Origin: Pseudofabraea citricarpa
Lineage: Eukaryota; Ascomycota; Leotiomycetes; Helotiales; Dermateaceae
Assembly (NCBI GenBank): GCA_029641185.1
Contig: JAPWGK010000035.1
Coordinates: 186,001 to 250,000 of the forward strand
Reading direction: 5' to 3'
Length of the DNA stretch: 64,000 bases
The position numbers were made by a program, and so were the translations under genes. The notes beneath the pieces were generated by a model. It ran no database searches. It saw only the letters and a list, made by a program, of their open reading frames with translations, and had not been told where the DNA came from. Every line of letters starts with the position of its first letter. Position 1 is the stretch's first letter. Positions 23,692 to 34,600 of this stretch are shown here, piece by piece.

Positions 23692-24160
23692 TCCTTTCTT
23701 GGGGGCCAGTCCCCAAACCCCCAGTGTCGCTGCGCGAAGCCTTTACAAGCAGAGAACTTCATCATGAACCAATCTTCTCTCCCTCCTCTCACGAGATGTT
23801 TGATTTGATGTTCTCGCCACCCTCACGTGCTCATCCAAACTCACTTAAGCGAAGCATCGAACATCGCGAGTCTCGCTAAGCGACAGATGTGGAATTTCAC
23901 AGCACCGCGGCAAAAGACAACTCCTGTATCGCCAGAACAAAAATATACATCTTCAACATGGCCAAAAGAGGCAAAAGAAGCAAAATATGATGAGAGCGGC
24001 AGGATTCGAACAATGAACATCAGAATAGCAACTGCCGCAGTTTTTGAATTTCCGTTCCCATTCTTTTGAACTTACAGCGTGGTCACTCACCTCTTCTTGA
24101 TATTACATGTGATACAGCCGCACAGCACAACGGGGGTTTGGGGGCTGGCCCTCATGAAAG
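23692..24160. mobile_element. MITE-like element with ~35-40-bp imperfect inverted repeats
   Basis: The left arm (ctttcttgggggccagtccc, then caaaccccc) matches the reverse complement of the right arm (ctttcatgagggccagcccc, then caaaccccc) with few mismatches. The enclosed 400 bp has no ORF, so a non-autonomous transposon is possible; no target-site duplication was recognised. Confidence 0.4.
23991..24012 (-). other. tRNA 3'-end-like fragment
   Basis: The minus strand reads gttcgaatcctgccgctctc then a, a B-box/T-arm plus acceptor-like end almost identical to the 3' end of the tRNA-Leu gene at 24377. No matching 5' half was found, so this is probably a relic or chance resemblance. Confidence 0.3.
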
Positions 24161-24363
24161 AAAGAACAAAACCTAACGATAAACCTGTCCTACTACAGTG
24201 TACAGCCCTTAGTACATCCCAGCTTGCTATTATTCATCCTTGGAAATCAGTGTACCTCGCTTCGCTTGGCCCCACGTAACCTTTTTAATCCAAAAAACAA
24301 AAGACAAAGAAAAACATAACCTCAAGTAAGGATTGACAATCGAATACGTCAGCAAAAAAAAAC

Positions 24364-24370
24364 AAAAAAA
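24364..24370 (-). terminator. Pol III terminator of tRNA-Leu
   Basis: A run of seven T on the minus strand starts seven bases past the tRNA 3' end, matching a normal RNA polymerase III stop signal. Confidence 0.6.
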
Positions 24371-24376
24371 GAATAT

Positions 24377-24531
24377 TGAGAGCCGCAGGATTCGACTGTT
24401 GTTGTGTTAGAATTATTTTAACTGTTGGATGGATGATGGTACTTACACCTGCGCGGTTTCCCACTGCGGATCGTTCATGTTTCCTTTCGGAAGACCTAAA
24501 CACAGCGCCTTAACCACTCGGCCAGACTCCC
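24377..24531 (-). tRNA. tRNA-Leu (anticodon TAG) with two insertions, one in the T-loop
   Basis: Minus strand from 24531. Acceptor GGGAGTC pairs with GGCTCTC (24378-24384, two G-U pairs). The D arm TGGCCGAGTGGTTAAGGC contains the A box. Anticodon stem CTGTG, loop TTTAGG then C, anticodon TAG at 24496-24498. A 25-nt intron (24470-24494) sits after position 37 as usual in fungi, and the 3' stem CGCAG pairs with CTGTG. The variable arm TGGGAAACCGC can form a GAAA-capped hairpin. T-arm: GCAGGT, then a 51-nt insertion (24396-24446), then TCGAATCCTGC; exact removal gives a perfect five-pair stem with loop TTCGAAT and a consensus B box. The predicted mature tRNA is 79 nt with A73. It resembles the fungal tRNA-Leu(UAG) consensus at both ends. 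A functional gene or a pseudogene are both possible. Confidence 0.75.
24396..24446 (-). other. GT-AG intron-like 51-nt insertion inside the tRNA T-loop
   Basis: It begins gtaagtacc, contains ttctaac 11 nt before its end, and ends caacaacag. Size, donor, branch site and acceptor all match spliceosomal introns of this genome (44-80 nt, gtaagt, ctaac, cag). Its boundaries fall exactly where excision restores the canonical T-loop. Confidence 0.75.
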
Positions 24532-25242
24532 TTAAACAATGGTTGGTTGTTGGTTGTTGTTGGAGTCGATTGCCTTATTTTCAAATATGTACGGCGTTTG
24601 TGCCTAGTGGTAAGCGAAACCTAGGGTTATCCCTTGGCAGCTGACATTGGTTGATTGGCTAGTGGCTCTTACGATGTAGTGTCACCTTGCCTAATAGACT
24701 AGTATATTAGCAGAGAGCTAGAACTCGGTCTCTAGCATGGGAATAGCCTGATTAGAGCCAATATTGAGTTTGTTTCTTAATGTAGCTTAATTTCTTTTTT
24801 CTCTTAGCACATGTTCAATTAGTTACTTCCTCTATGACTGGATGACGCCAAGCAATTGTCGCTCTTGTGCTAAAGTGATAACCACACTCCAGCACAATGC
24901 GACGGTGTGACCACGAAGCCATCTTTATTGGTTTAACTTAGCCATATACTATCTTCCGCTCTTAATAGGAGTCATTTTTCTATGACGCGATTGTGGGCTG
25001 ACAACCCCTCCTTAGTATAACCAACAAACAGTAAGCTAAATTGTGCTGTCATACTCTTGGTTTGCCAAGTCCGTGTTCTTCAGCAGAACCATTGCCAGAA
25101 TTTAGCGGCGGGTCTATGCCCGCACCCTGGCCCGGCCGCGATACTCCCTCCTCCAAGCCTCGACAGCTCAAAAAAGGCTTCAGAAATATTCACACCTCAC
25201 CTTTCTCACCGCCAGTCGTTCTCGCGCGTCTTGTTTCTCGCA
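24532..25242. promoter_or_regulatory. Divergent region between tRNA-Leu and SEN54
   Basis: About 710 bp; contains the SEN54 promoter and leader. An open frame runs into SEN54 from 25057 but starts at a TTG codon and is Pro/Ser-rich, so I treat it as 5' UTR. Nothing else seen. Confidence 0.5.
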
Positions 25243-26601
25243 ATGGCAGACATTGACGAAGATGCGCCTGTCACCTCCCTACACAATCAACCAAATGAGG
25301 ACAATGACCCCAGCGACGAGACACAAGATTTCCGGTTCATCGCAGCCTTGACAGGAAAATCCGGCGCGCAAATCCCCAAGAGAGGAGAGAAGGACTTCGA
25401 GCCGCACGGCACGAAACAACAAGATGGGATTCTCGACGCGAGCCGGCAGGCAATGCACGATGTGTTGGATCATACCAGAGTTCACATTCCGAAAGGATAC
25501 GTGCGAGGGTTTTACTATGGCAGCGCGGAGGATTGGGAGGACGAGGCATTGAAGAGAGAAGGTAGGAAAGGCTTGTGTGACGACCATGTGGTTGTCGCCG
25601 AATCCACTAAAGGACCGCATTTCAGAATCGCAGGCAAGACGCCTCTTGGGGTACAAGGCGCAAGGCTGTGGCTCCTCCCAGAAGAAGCGCTATACCTGGT
25701 TGAAAGAGGGAACTTGGACTTGTGGTGGCCTGCCCGGAAGACAAGTGCTTCGGACACACAGAAGTCTGAGGAGTTCGGCGAACAGGAATCGGAAGCAGAG
25801 GAAAAAGATGAGGGTGTGCCAATGAGTCTTCAAGCAGCATACGCTATTCTCCTTGGCGGAGATGGTGAGCAAGGAAGACTCAGCTTAGAAAGATACAGTG
25901 TCTACGCAAACCTTAAAAGGACAGGTTATGTTGTGTTGAGAGCTCCAGAATGGGACCCTAACTTCGTTAGCTTACCAGCCGAAGGTTCCCAAGAACCCTC
26001 AAGTCTCTTTCGCAAGCTATTCGGCACTTACTTCTCAAAGAAAGAAATGCAGCATTCTCCGCATGGCCCGCTGGTCAAGCCGGGGATGTATAGAAATTAC
26101 AACTCTATCTATCAGCAGATCGCCATCATCCCAAGACACAAACCCTCCGAGTTCCCACTACACCCCTCACCAGCACCGGCAGATCCCTTCCGTGTCGTCT
26201 TTCACGTTTACAAACCCATCAACATCCCTACCTTTAGCAAGAGCAATCCCGGAGAGCCTGATTTTCGGGTTGCGGTGATCAATGCTCGTACAACCTCAAT
26301 CCCGACGTTGAACGAAATTAGTGGCCTGCTGGAGAGCACACCTTGGGATCCTCCGAAAGAGGATTTCAAGACACCGGCCAAAACGTACCAGCGGCTGAGA
26401 CATGGTTACCGAAATGTAATATTAGCGGTGGTTGATCAGGGCATCATTAGCTATTTACGCGCAGGCGAGACGGCATTTGGGGAAGAAGAAATCTACCAGC
26501 GATTTGATCGCGGTGCACCACAGGGATCTAAACGAGGTGGTGGGTGGCGAGGAAGAGGTCGCGGTCGAGGGCGAGGAGGCAGAGGGCGTGGAAGAGGCTA
26601 A
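25243..26601 (+). CDS. SEN54: tRNA-splicing endonuclease subunit Sen54
   Basis: Single exon, 452 aa from the first ATG (MADIDEDAPVTSL); upstream in-frame sequence has no ATG. The Sen54 N-terminal domain is clear: DFRFIAALTG, KRGEKDFEPHGT, VLDHTRVHIPKGYVRGFYY, then GPHFRIAGKTP and RLWLLPEEALYLVERGNLDL. A central acidic linker is followed by the structural C-terminal part (FHVYKPINIPTF) and a final GR-rich tail of about 25 residues. Family knowledge: Sen54 is a structural subunit of the Sen2-Sen34-Sen15-Sen54 endonuclease that removes the anticodon-loop introns of pre-tRNA. It lies next to an unusual intron-bearing tRNA-Leu gene, which is suggestive but may be chance. Confidence 0.92.
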   Translation: MADIDEDAPVTSLHNQPNEDNDPSDETQDFRFIAALTGKSGAQIPKRGEKDFEPHGTKQQDGILDASRQAMHDVLDHTRVHIPKGYVRGFYYGSAEDWEDEALKREGRKGLCDDHVVVAESTKGPHFRIAGKTPLGVQGARLWLLPEEALYLVERGNLDLWWPARKTSASDTQKSEEFGEQESEAEEKDEGVPMSLQAAYAILLGGDGEQGRLSLERYSVYANLKRTGYVVLRAPEWDPNFVSLPAEGSQEPSSLFRKLFGTYFSKKEMQHSPHGPLVKPGMYRNYNSIYQQIAIIPRHKPSEFPLHPSPAPADPFRVVFHVYKPINIPTFSKSNPGEPDFRVAVINARTTSIPTLNEISGLLESTPWDPPKEDFKTPAKTYQRLRHGYRNVILAVVDQGIISYLRAGETAFGEEEIYQRFDRGAPQGSKRGGGWRGRGRGRGRGGRGRGRG

Positions 26602-27923
26602 ATAAAAGGGGATGATAATGGTCAAGTCAGATTAATTAGCTGATCTTGCAGTTTTGGAATTTAAGCGCATATGAAGTGATTTGTGTAAAGACGTAAAATT
26701 TGTCAGATATCAGGTCAAAATGGGGAAGGCCGTTGTGTCGCCAGAAGAACAAGAACAAGAAGCAAGCAATCAAGCAAGCAAGCAAGCAATTACGACATTT
26801 TCCCTTGTCGGGCAGACTACGGCCGGCTAGGCTATCGTAGGCTACCGCACCGCACAGCATGTACTGTCAACTAAAGAGAGTAGAGCGTAGTAGCTTTGAG
26901 GACTGACTTGCTATTTGAGTTCTCTTCGGCGATGGACTAAAACTGGGATCTGCCGAGCATTGATTATTGCTGGTTTTAGATTGGCATCTCGCTCTGTTTG
27001 GTGCACAGTCCAGTTGGTCGGTACCAGGCTTTCTTATTGCGAGGGGGGTGGTTAGGGATAGGTGGGCATTCTGAACCTACGATCGGGTATTATTGGCTTA
27101 GGTCTGGTGCTGGCTTGGGGAGTGTGGGCTTGTGATTCGGTGGTTAAAGTACCTAGGTATTTTTCTTCGGTGGTTACCTGCAGCTTCAGAAACCCAAGAA
27201 GCACCACACGATAAGGACGGAAACAAAGACAAAGGAAAGAAGGGAGAGCGGGTTGAGGTGTTCGGATAGGCGCAGTCAAGTCGCATGTTGTCTGCGTATG
27301 CGAATGGGGGGGTGCGAAACTCATTTTCCACCAACCCTCGCTCGGCTGGCAATAAAATGAGGGAAGACACAGCACACAGCACACAGCACACAGCTGGCAG
27401 AACAATAAAAAGAACAAAAAGAGAAAAAGGACACAAGAGACACAAGAGTCTGGTTACCTAGAGGCTAGCGTGGTCTGTGGGGACGGAGCAGGTGACCGAG
27501 GCAGAGAGCGAGAGAGAGCCAGACCAGGACAGGTTCCAGGTATCCAGGTGTTCAGGTAGGCAAGCAGTAGAGTGATAAGTAGTATCAGCAGCGGACGAGA
27601 CGGGGAGTACAGCTATCTTAGAGCGAAACAACGCAGCCCTTCGCTACACGCTACGCACGCTACAACTTTTTCCTTGCTTGCTGACCTCAAGACCTTTGAC
27701 CTCTCACTCTTCTCAACCTCCCGACCTTTTCCCACTCACTTCCCTCTTCCTCTCCCATTCTTTCCTCAACTCGACAAGCCCCCGATACCGTACCGTGTAT
27801 CTCTACACCACCTCGTCCACCACCATCACCACCACCACCACCACCAACACCTTTTTTCTACCCTTATATACCGTACCATACCACACGTCAAAACCACCAC
27901 GCCATTAATTGACCAACCTCGAC
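26602..27923. other. Intergenic / promoter and CT-rich leader
   Basis: 1.3 kb with no supported gene. The last 250 bp are strongly pyrimidine-rich with (CAC)n around 27815-27850, as in a 5' UTR. Purine-rich tracts lie near 27190-27430. Confidence 0.55.
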
Positions 27924-30324
27924 ATGGAGGCGGCCGTGATGGAGCAAGCCCAAGAGCCACCACAACCGCAAGCACAACCTCAACCACAACAACCGCAACC
28001 GCAAGCCCAGCAACATCAACACCAAAACCAAAACCAAAACCAACATCACCACCATCAGCACCAGCATTCTCTCTCTCACTCCCCCAGTTCAGATTCCCTG
28101 ACCGACGCAAGTCTCCAGAGCATGGAAGTCGAATCTGTTCTCAGCGTGCGAAACACACCTGAGAGAACGTAAGTACCACCCACCTCTTACTTTTTTCACT
28201 CTCTGCTTTTTTATTCTTGCAGCTCTGCTTCTGCTTGTGCTTTGGCGCGACACTTCACTTCACTTGCGACAACTGTTTAACCGCCCTCCCATCCTATCCC
28301 GCCCTTTGTCTTTCTCTTCTTAGTCTTTGCCATTCGCAGTGTGTCTGGCTCACTATCTCTCCACCCATCCATCCCTTTGCTCGCGAGCAAGCCTCTTCAC
28401 GTGTAATGCTTGCTTGCACACCCGTTTTCAGAGCGAGCGAGAAGGCGCTACAGCGAGTGTGTTCGCAATGCATAAGCGACAATCAATCCTGTTCTATTTC
28501 CATCCAATCCCAGTCCCCCGCCGTCATCCTGTTACAATTTGCATTTCATTTCCATTTCGGCTTTGGCTTCTCATGTTGCGGCCACGTGTTTAGTCGTCCC
28601 TTTTGCTTTTTCTTCCATTCAGATCTTTATGTCGGGTCTAGCGGCACCGGACTTTTAGACCATCACCTTACTAATTGATTTTGGCCCACAGAACTGACGA
28701 TTCTGCGACAAACACACCATTACGTGATACCCTCCCAGACTCGGTCGAGACCTTGAGTGAGGCGGCGGAGAAACCACGCCTGCTCGGTGTCGATGAGGAT
28801 ATCGATGAAACCTCAGCCATTCGCGTGGATCATCGCCTCGAGGATGACGACGAAGACGTGGTCACGCCCTTTTCCAAGCGGAAGCGGACTTCCATCAATT
28901 ACAACTTGGACGACATCAAGTACAACAACCTCGCGAGAGCAAGCCCAGCCGGCGAGAGAGCCCCCAAACGACCAAAGAAGGCACCCGAGGTTCGTGGAGT
29001 CATCATCGGAGTATGGCGCGACTCATCCATCGAGAAAGACGAAGACAAGCATGTCATATTTGGCTTCATCGACATCCATGATCGCTTGCGAACGAGAATC
29101 TATCCTATGAACCGTCGTACAGAGGAGTGTATCGCAAATATCCCCACGGGCGCTGGAGGTTGCTGGGTCACGTTCCCCCGAGTAATCTTTGATGACCATC
29201 TTGCCGCACTTGGCCCTGCCGAGATCAAAGAATACGTCAAGATTCGAGTGGGCGCTCCACCGGATCCTGATCCCGAGACTGCTAGGGCAAATGATCTGAA
29301 GGCTGCACAAGAGGCGATTGCAACGGTCGCGCGTCAGGATGCGTCGCCGCAAGGCAGACCAACAGGCCCTCCTCGTGGACCCCGCAAGTCACTTAATCGC
29401 GATGGCGCATCCCGACCATCTCCTGGACACACCCCTAGTTTCAAGGCTGTCAACGCTCCTGGAACGCAGATGCAACCGCCGCAAGCTGACCAAAAGCCGA
29501 ATGGTGTACTTCTTGGCTACTGGGACGGATCTGATGGAGTAGAGGCAGTGGACAAGCACGCTGTCTATGGTGTAATTGGAGCGAGTGACTGCTTTCGTGT
29601 CAAGGTTACAAGACAAACCCGTGATGGCCGTTTCAAGGATGGAAATTTCCCAGTTGGCGCAGGTGCTCTCTGGCTACATTATAACCAGGTAGTATTGGAA
29701 CCACATATCTTCTCCCTCTCTCGTGCCGAAGTCAAGGAATACGTTCGGATTCGTCAGATTGAGGAAGATGCCGATGAGAGCCCTGAGGCCAAGATGGCAA
29801 ACCAGTTGTCGGCTGTAGAAAGAGCTCGGGCTATTGCAGCTACTCAGCTTATGAACGATGGAACTGAACAGGTTCGCCGGCCTAGCCCAGAGCTTGAAGT
29901 GCGACACAGCGCCAGGTCCGAATCGAGAATGGCACTCAGACAACAGGCAGAAGCAGAGTCTAATGCTCTGAGAGACGCCGAGAAAATTAGGAAGGAGAAA
30001 GCTGACGCCAGAGAGAGACAGAATGAGAAGACCAGAAAGGAGGTGGCTGTGGCTGAGGCAGCAATCAAGGGAGCTGCACAACAGGAGTTGAACAACAACC
30101 TGAAGAAGCTGAACCGTGTTTGGGAAACTCAACAGGCCGTCATGTCAACAGGACCAAGACCGCCTGTTAGCAGCGACGACATCAAGTTCTACCAAGGCAT
30201 CAAGTACGAACGAAAGGAGTCGGGACCATTCCAAGGAAAGCTCACGAGTCCAGCACAGCTGATCACCATTGATGGAGAAGATTATGTCGAGTACCGGATC
30301 TTGACCAAGCCTTCTTTCTTCTGA
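27924..30324 (+). CDS. Unrecognised nuclear-type protein with a duplicated ~85-residue domain
   Basis: Exons 27924-28168 and 28692-30324 joined across a long 523-bp intron (gtaagt...ccacag) in phase 2, giving 625 aa. Exon 1 is rich in Gln, Pro, His and Asn (poly-Q/H). After a basic segment (SKRKRTSINYN, APKRPKK) come two related domains: about residues 184-268 (VIIGVWRDSS, DKHVIFGFID, GAGGCWVTFPRVIF, EIKEYVKIR) and 351-437 (VLLGYWDGSD, DKHAVYGVIG, GAGALWLHYNQVVL, EVKEYVRIRQ). A charged coiled coil follows (about 450-570) and a short conserved end (TIDGEDYVEYRIL). I do not recognise the family; the NLS-like motifs suggest a nuclear protein. The large intron could hide a further exon. Confidence 0.75.
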
Positions 30325-31634
30325 TGAATGAAGCTCGAAGCACATACGTTTTTTCCCTCCTCCCATCATCCATTTGCTTATCTTTACTGTTTTTCAGCGT
30401 TTCACTGGCCATTATTTCTCGGTCGAGTCGATATGAATTCATTCGTGGTCTTTCATTTTGTTTGTGTAGTAATTCTCGCGTCATTGTTGCATCCTTTATG
30501 TCTTTTACCCTGGCGCTTAATACCAAGCTTGGTGATAAATGGCTAGAGGGTTTATCAAGGCATTATCTTTTTTTTTATCTTTTTTTTTTTACTGTCGATC
30601 AAAGATCTGAGCAGTTTGTTAGTCATCGGCCTGACCTGACTTGACTCCTGACTACGGTTCACATACCTTGGTATCTTGGTTGTCAAGCCGGATGGATACC
30701 TGTAGTGTGCTATGCTATGCACGGGGTGGATGGATGGATGGGCGATTGGGGATGTGTATTCACAATGGAAAACCAGAACATTGCTTAATTCAAATCGATC
30801 GATCAATCAATCACAATATAATAATATTACTGAACCTCTGTTGTCTATCTTGAGCTCGTGTGTATATTTGTGTGTAAAATAAGATGAAGTTGATTTTCTT
30901 GCACTTCCTATTTGCTTTGAGCTTGTTTGTCTGTCTGTGGCTCTGTGCTTCTTGAGACAGACTGAAGAAATCATGTCAGGAGCTAGTAGCTGCTGGCACT
31001 CACTTACTTTTACCTTGCCCAAGAATGAAATGCGGTGATTTCACTATCCAGTCTTTTATTTCTTACGACCGGACTTGACTACTTGTAGATACCTGTTTGA
31101 TCTACCTGCTTTTATGTTGCACACACAAGCTTGTCTCCATGGAAATCCAAACTTCGTTTCCTTTACTTAAGGTTGTCTTAACTTCAGTGTTTGCAAAAAC
31201 TCCATCCCCGTCCTGTCCCATTCTTGTCCTGCTCTATATCCCATGACCGCCATCGGCTCCGGAACTAGTATGTCCCATTCATCAACCAACTGACGCAGTC
31301 GGCCGGTGTGAATGGCGGTCTAGATTTCGGAGCTGGAACAATATATATACTGCAATTGCCCATCTTGGAAGCAGCGCATCGAAGCGAAGCGAGGACGCGC
31401 TAACGTATTTAGGTAGTTAACATGAATGGACTTGTCTTCTTTCTTTCCTTCTTCTAACATCTCCGTAAACCTGACTCCTGGCTTGTCATTCTCACAACGG
31501 CATAGCTTTGCGCCACTGACTGTGCTTTCGTACCTTGATTTAACTTGTTGCGCTTGGGTTGGGGCTCGCCCCAGTCATTGCTCATTGTCCTAATTCGCCT
31601 ACCCTAACCCGTCAGCGCGTGCTTGCGCTTCCTC
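30325..31634. other. Intergenic
   Basis: 1.3 kb between two same-strand genes; T-rich 3' UTR then promoter. No gene, RNA or repeat recognised. Confidence 0.55.
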
Positions 31635-34600
31635 ATGATGGCGTTCTCGGACGAGGATGAGGACCCTTTTTGGCCAAGGAGAAAAAGGTATGTTGTTCCA
31701 TTGCAGCCTGTTCTTCTCTTGGAAGCGAACGAGGTTGTCAGTTGTAGCGCTACTGTTGGCGAATCACACGCTTTCAATTGCGGCTTGCGGATTTTTATTC
31801 ACACAGGCTTACTTACTTCTTTGTGTAGGGTAAGACGTGACTATTCCAGAGGACGATCTTCCACTAGTCGTCCTGTGAACGAAAGATCGCCTAGTGTTGA
31901 CGCCCAGCAGGTTACGTCGCTTCCAACCAATCTTCCACAATCCTCGCAAGACACTTCTAGCACATCAGATACCCAACCCCCTCCACAAATCAAGGATACA
32001 GTGAAGAAGTCTCGGGAAGTCCAAAAATTGGAGAGAGACCAGAAGAACTATCCGCTGTCAAAGGAAGCCCTACCTGCGAAGCGAGCCTCAAAGCAACCTG
32101 CTCGCTTTTCCGAGACAGGCATTTTCCAATCTTCTGACGCTTCAAGTGAGGACTCATCCTTTTCAAAGAAGCAACACAACCAAAACAATCAACGACGCAA
32201 ACGCGTAACACGTAGGTTTACGGTAATTACAAGTGACGAGGAAGACAACGAATCTTCGTTAGGAGAAGGATCTGCAAATCGCAAGTCCAAAGACGACACA
32301 TCTAGCACCCCAAGGCGCGCGCAAGATCCATCCGACAAAAAGTCTTCTACGACATCGCTACCAACTGCCCACAAGCGAGCTACCTACTCTCGAGAACTTC
32401 ACAATCCTAAGCGAGATCAGGAGAACCTTTCATTATCAAAACATCTGCCGAGAAAGCTCCAACTAACGCGATTAGAGCGAGAGCGACTACCTAAATCAAG
32501 GTTCAACCCGGCCGAATTTGGCGACGAATTTGAAGGCGTTGATCCAGAGGTCCTCAAGTCTGTGATCTTCCACTTTTCAGACGTGGAATCTGAAGACGAA
32601 GTTTTCGGTCCAGAATTCTCAAAATCTGCGTTAACTGCCCCTGACGGTAGGTTAGAAGAACGGAGGAAGTGGTCGACACATCAACCAGCCGAAGCATTTC
32701 AATTTTACAAAATGACGCAAAACCATTATCTAGACTTGCCAATACATTGGCTCAGCGAAGCACTCGAAGCTACGGAAAAGGGTACAAGAGCCAAGGGAGC
32801 CCTTGTTGGTCATCATGTTATCGATGAGCAGCTACCTGGTAAGTGTACCTCTGCCATGTAAACGTTATCAAAGCTAATTATGTCAAGTTTACGCAAGTTA
32901 CTATCCAGATGGCAATGTGATGTGCCGAATTTTCCCTGAAGATGTCGCAGAAGAGGTCCTCGCACGTCATAACAAGCTGTTTGAATCTAGACAAAAGGGC
33001 TTGGTAAAAGTCACGGATGTTGTTCTAGATAAAGAGTGCTTTCCCGGAGAGACTAGAGATCTTGGAGGTTTCTCTTACCTACAGAAAGTGGCTTTGATAT
33101 GCAACGTACTGTCAAACCACAAAGGACCGATTATTGGAACTCTCAAGAGAAATATTCGTACACCTGTACACGCTGGAAACCTTTGCAATAGCAAGCACAA
33201 CCTTGTTTACGCAGCCGTCTATAAAGATAGTGCTAACCTGCAGGAACGCCTAGACTTTCCAGATCTCTTCACGCGTCATTGTAGCCAAGTTAGCTTCAAT
33301 GAAGTTCAATTTGATCAAAAGCTCTTCGAGAATGATATGATCGATATCCAAACTCTTCAGGAAGACGACAAGAAGAAGCGTATTGGGCAATATTTGGATA
33401 GCTTGGAGAAAGAACCATCTGTACCTTCAGCACAGCGCTCAGCACAACCCTCCGCACAACCTTCTTCTGGTCTTGACAAAGTGCCACCCGTACAACATCC
33501 TGGCCAAAACGTGGTTGAAGAATATCCAGGCGAAATCTTCGTTGGTCATTGGAAGCAGGTTCATGGAGCAAAGATCTATGCTACTTTTCACAACTCCGAG
33601 GTTATTTACAAGACACATAGAGACGATGTGCCTCTTGCATCTCTTACCCAATACGCGAAAGCTCTCTCTGAGAACCAATTTCGGTTTGAAAACTTCAAGT
33701 TTCTCCCATTGTTTCAGGGCGACAGTCGTGAAGCAATCACAGAGCTTGTACGCAAGGCTTTGAGTCGTCTTCCACCAGCACCAGAAGTCCAGGCAGGAAT
33801 TCAATCAGAAGTAGTAGAAGCTGGAACCAATTCTGGAACGCAAGAAGTGGCCCAAGGACAGGCTCGAGTTGAAGGTATGTCTCAAGAATTTTCCTCTTCG
33901 CGCACGTAACCACTTGCCCCGGTGGTAAATTTTTTTACCACGAAAGAAACATTTATAGCTGACTTGACCTAGTCGATGACAAAGACAACTTCATAGGTAT
34001 CGAGGAAGATATCTTGAATGATGAGTCGCTATCAAATTCCTTGATGATCCAACTTTTGAACACTCTGGATCAACATTCAAGCAACCTTAGAAAGCGTATG
34101 ACCAATCTTCGAGCTAATTCTGCCTCCGAAGAGAGAAAAGTGGCTGCTAGAAAGGAAGCTATTGAGGCTGTCAAAAGCGATATAGCTATGTTGAAGAGTG
34201 GCGCCCCCCGAGTACAACCTGATCCAGCTAAGCTTCAACTCGAGCTTGATACCCAGATAGCATGGAACGAACAGACGGAGGCCTGGGCCTACAAGATAGA
34301 AGATCGTGAAAAAGACAGAGCTTATCGCCTCGATCAGGCAAATATCCATCTCAAATCCGCGAAAGCTAGTCTCAAGAAGAAGAGTAATCGCGTTGAAGAG
34401 CTCGAGGCTCAGAACAAGGAGAAGGATGCCGAGATTCTGGAGAAAGATGCCAAGATTCTGGAGAAAGATGCCAAGATTATAGAGAAGGATGCCAATATCA
34501 AGTATAAGGACGCCGAGATTGAGAAACTTGAGGCTCTAGTCGAACGCTACAAGAGAGACAAGCTCAGCGATAAACAAGAACAACTAACCGTTGGCGACGA

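Larger units (their letters stand above)
23375..24376. other. Intergenic region with an inverted-repeat element
   Basis: About 1 kb without a supported protein gene. It contains an imperfect inverted repeat with arms at 23692-23729 and 24122-24160, and a tRNA 3'-end-like fragment near 23991-24010 (listed separately). Confidence 0.5.

Noticed and set aside
25057..25242. N-terminal extension of SEN54
   Set aside because: Begins at a TTG codon, has no ATG, and is Pro/Ser-rich; the ATG at 25243 fits the family start.
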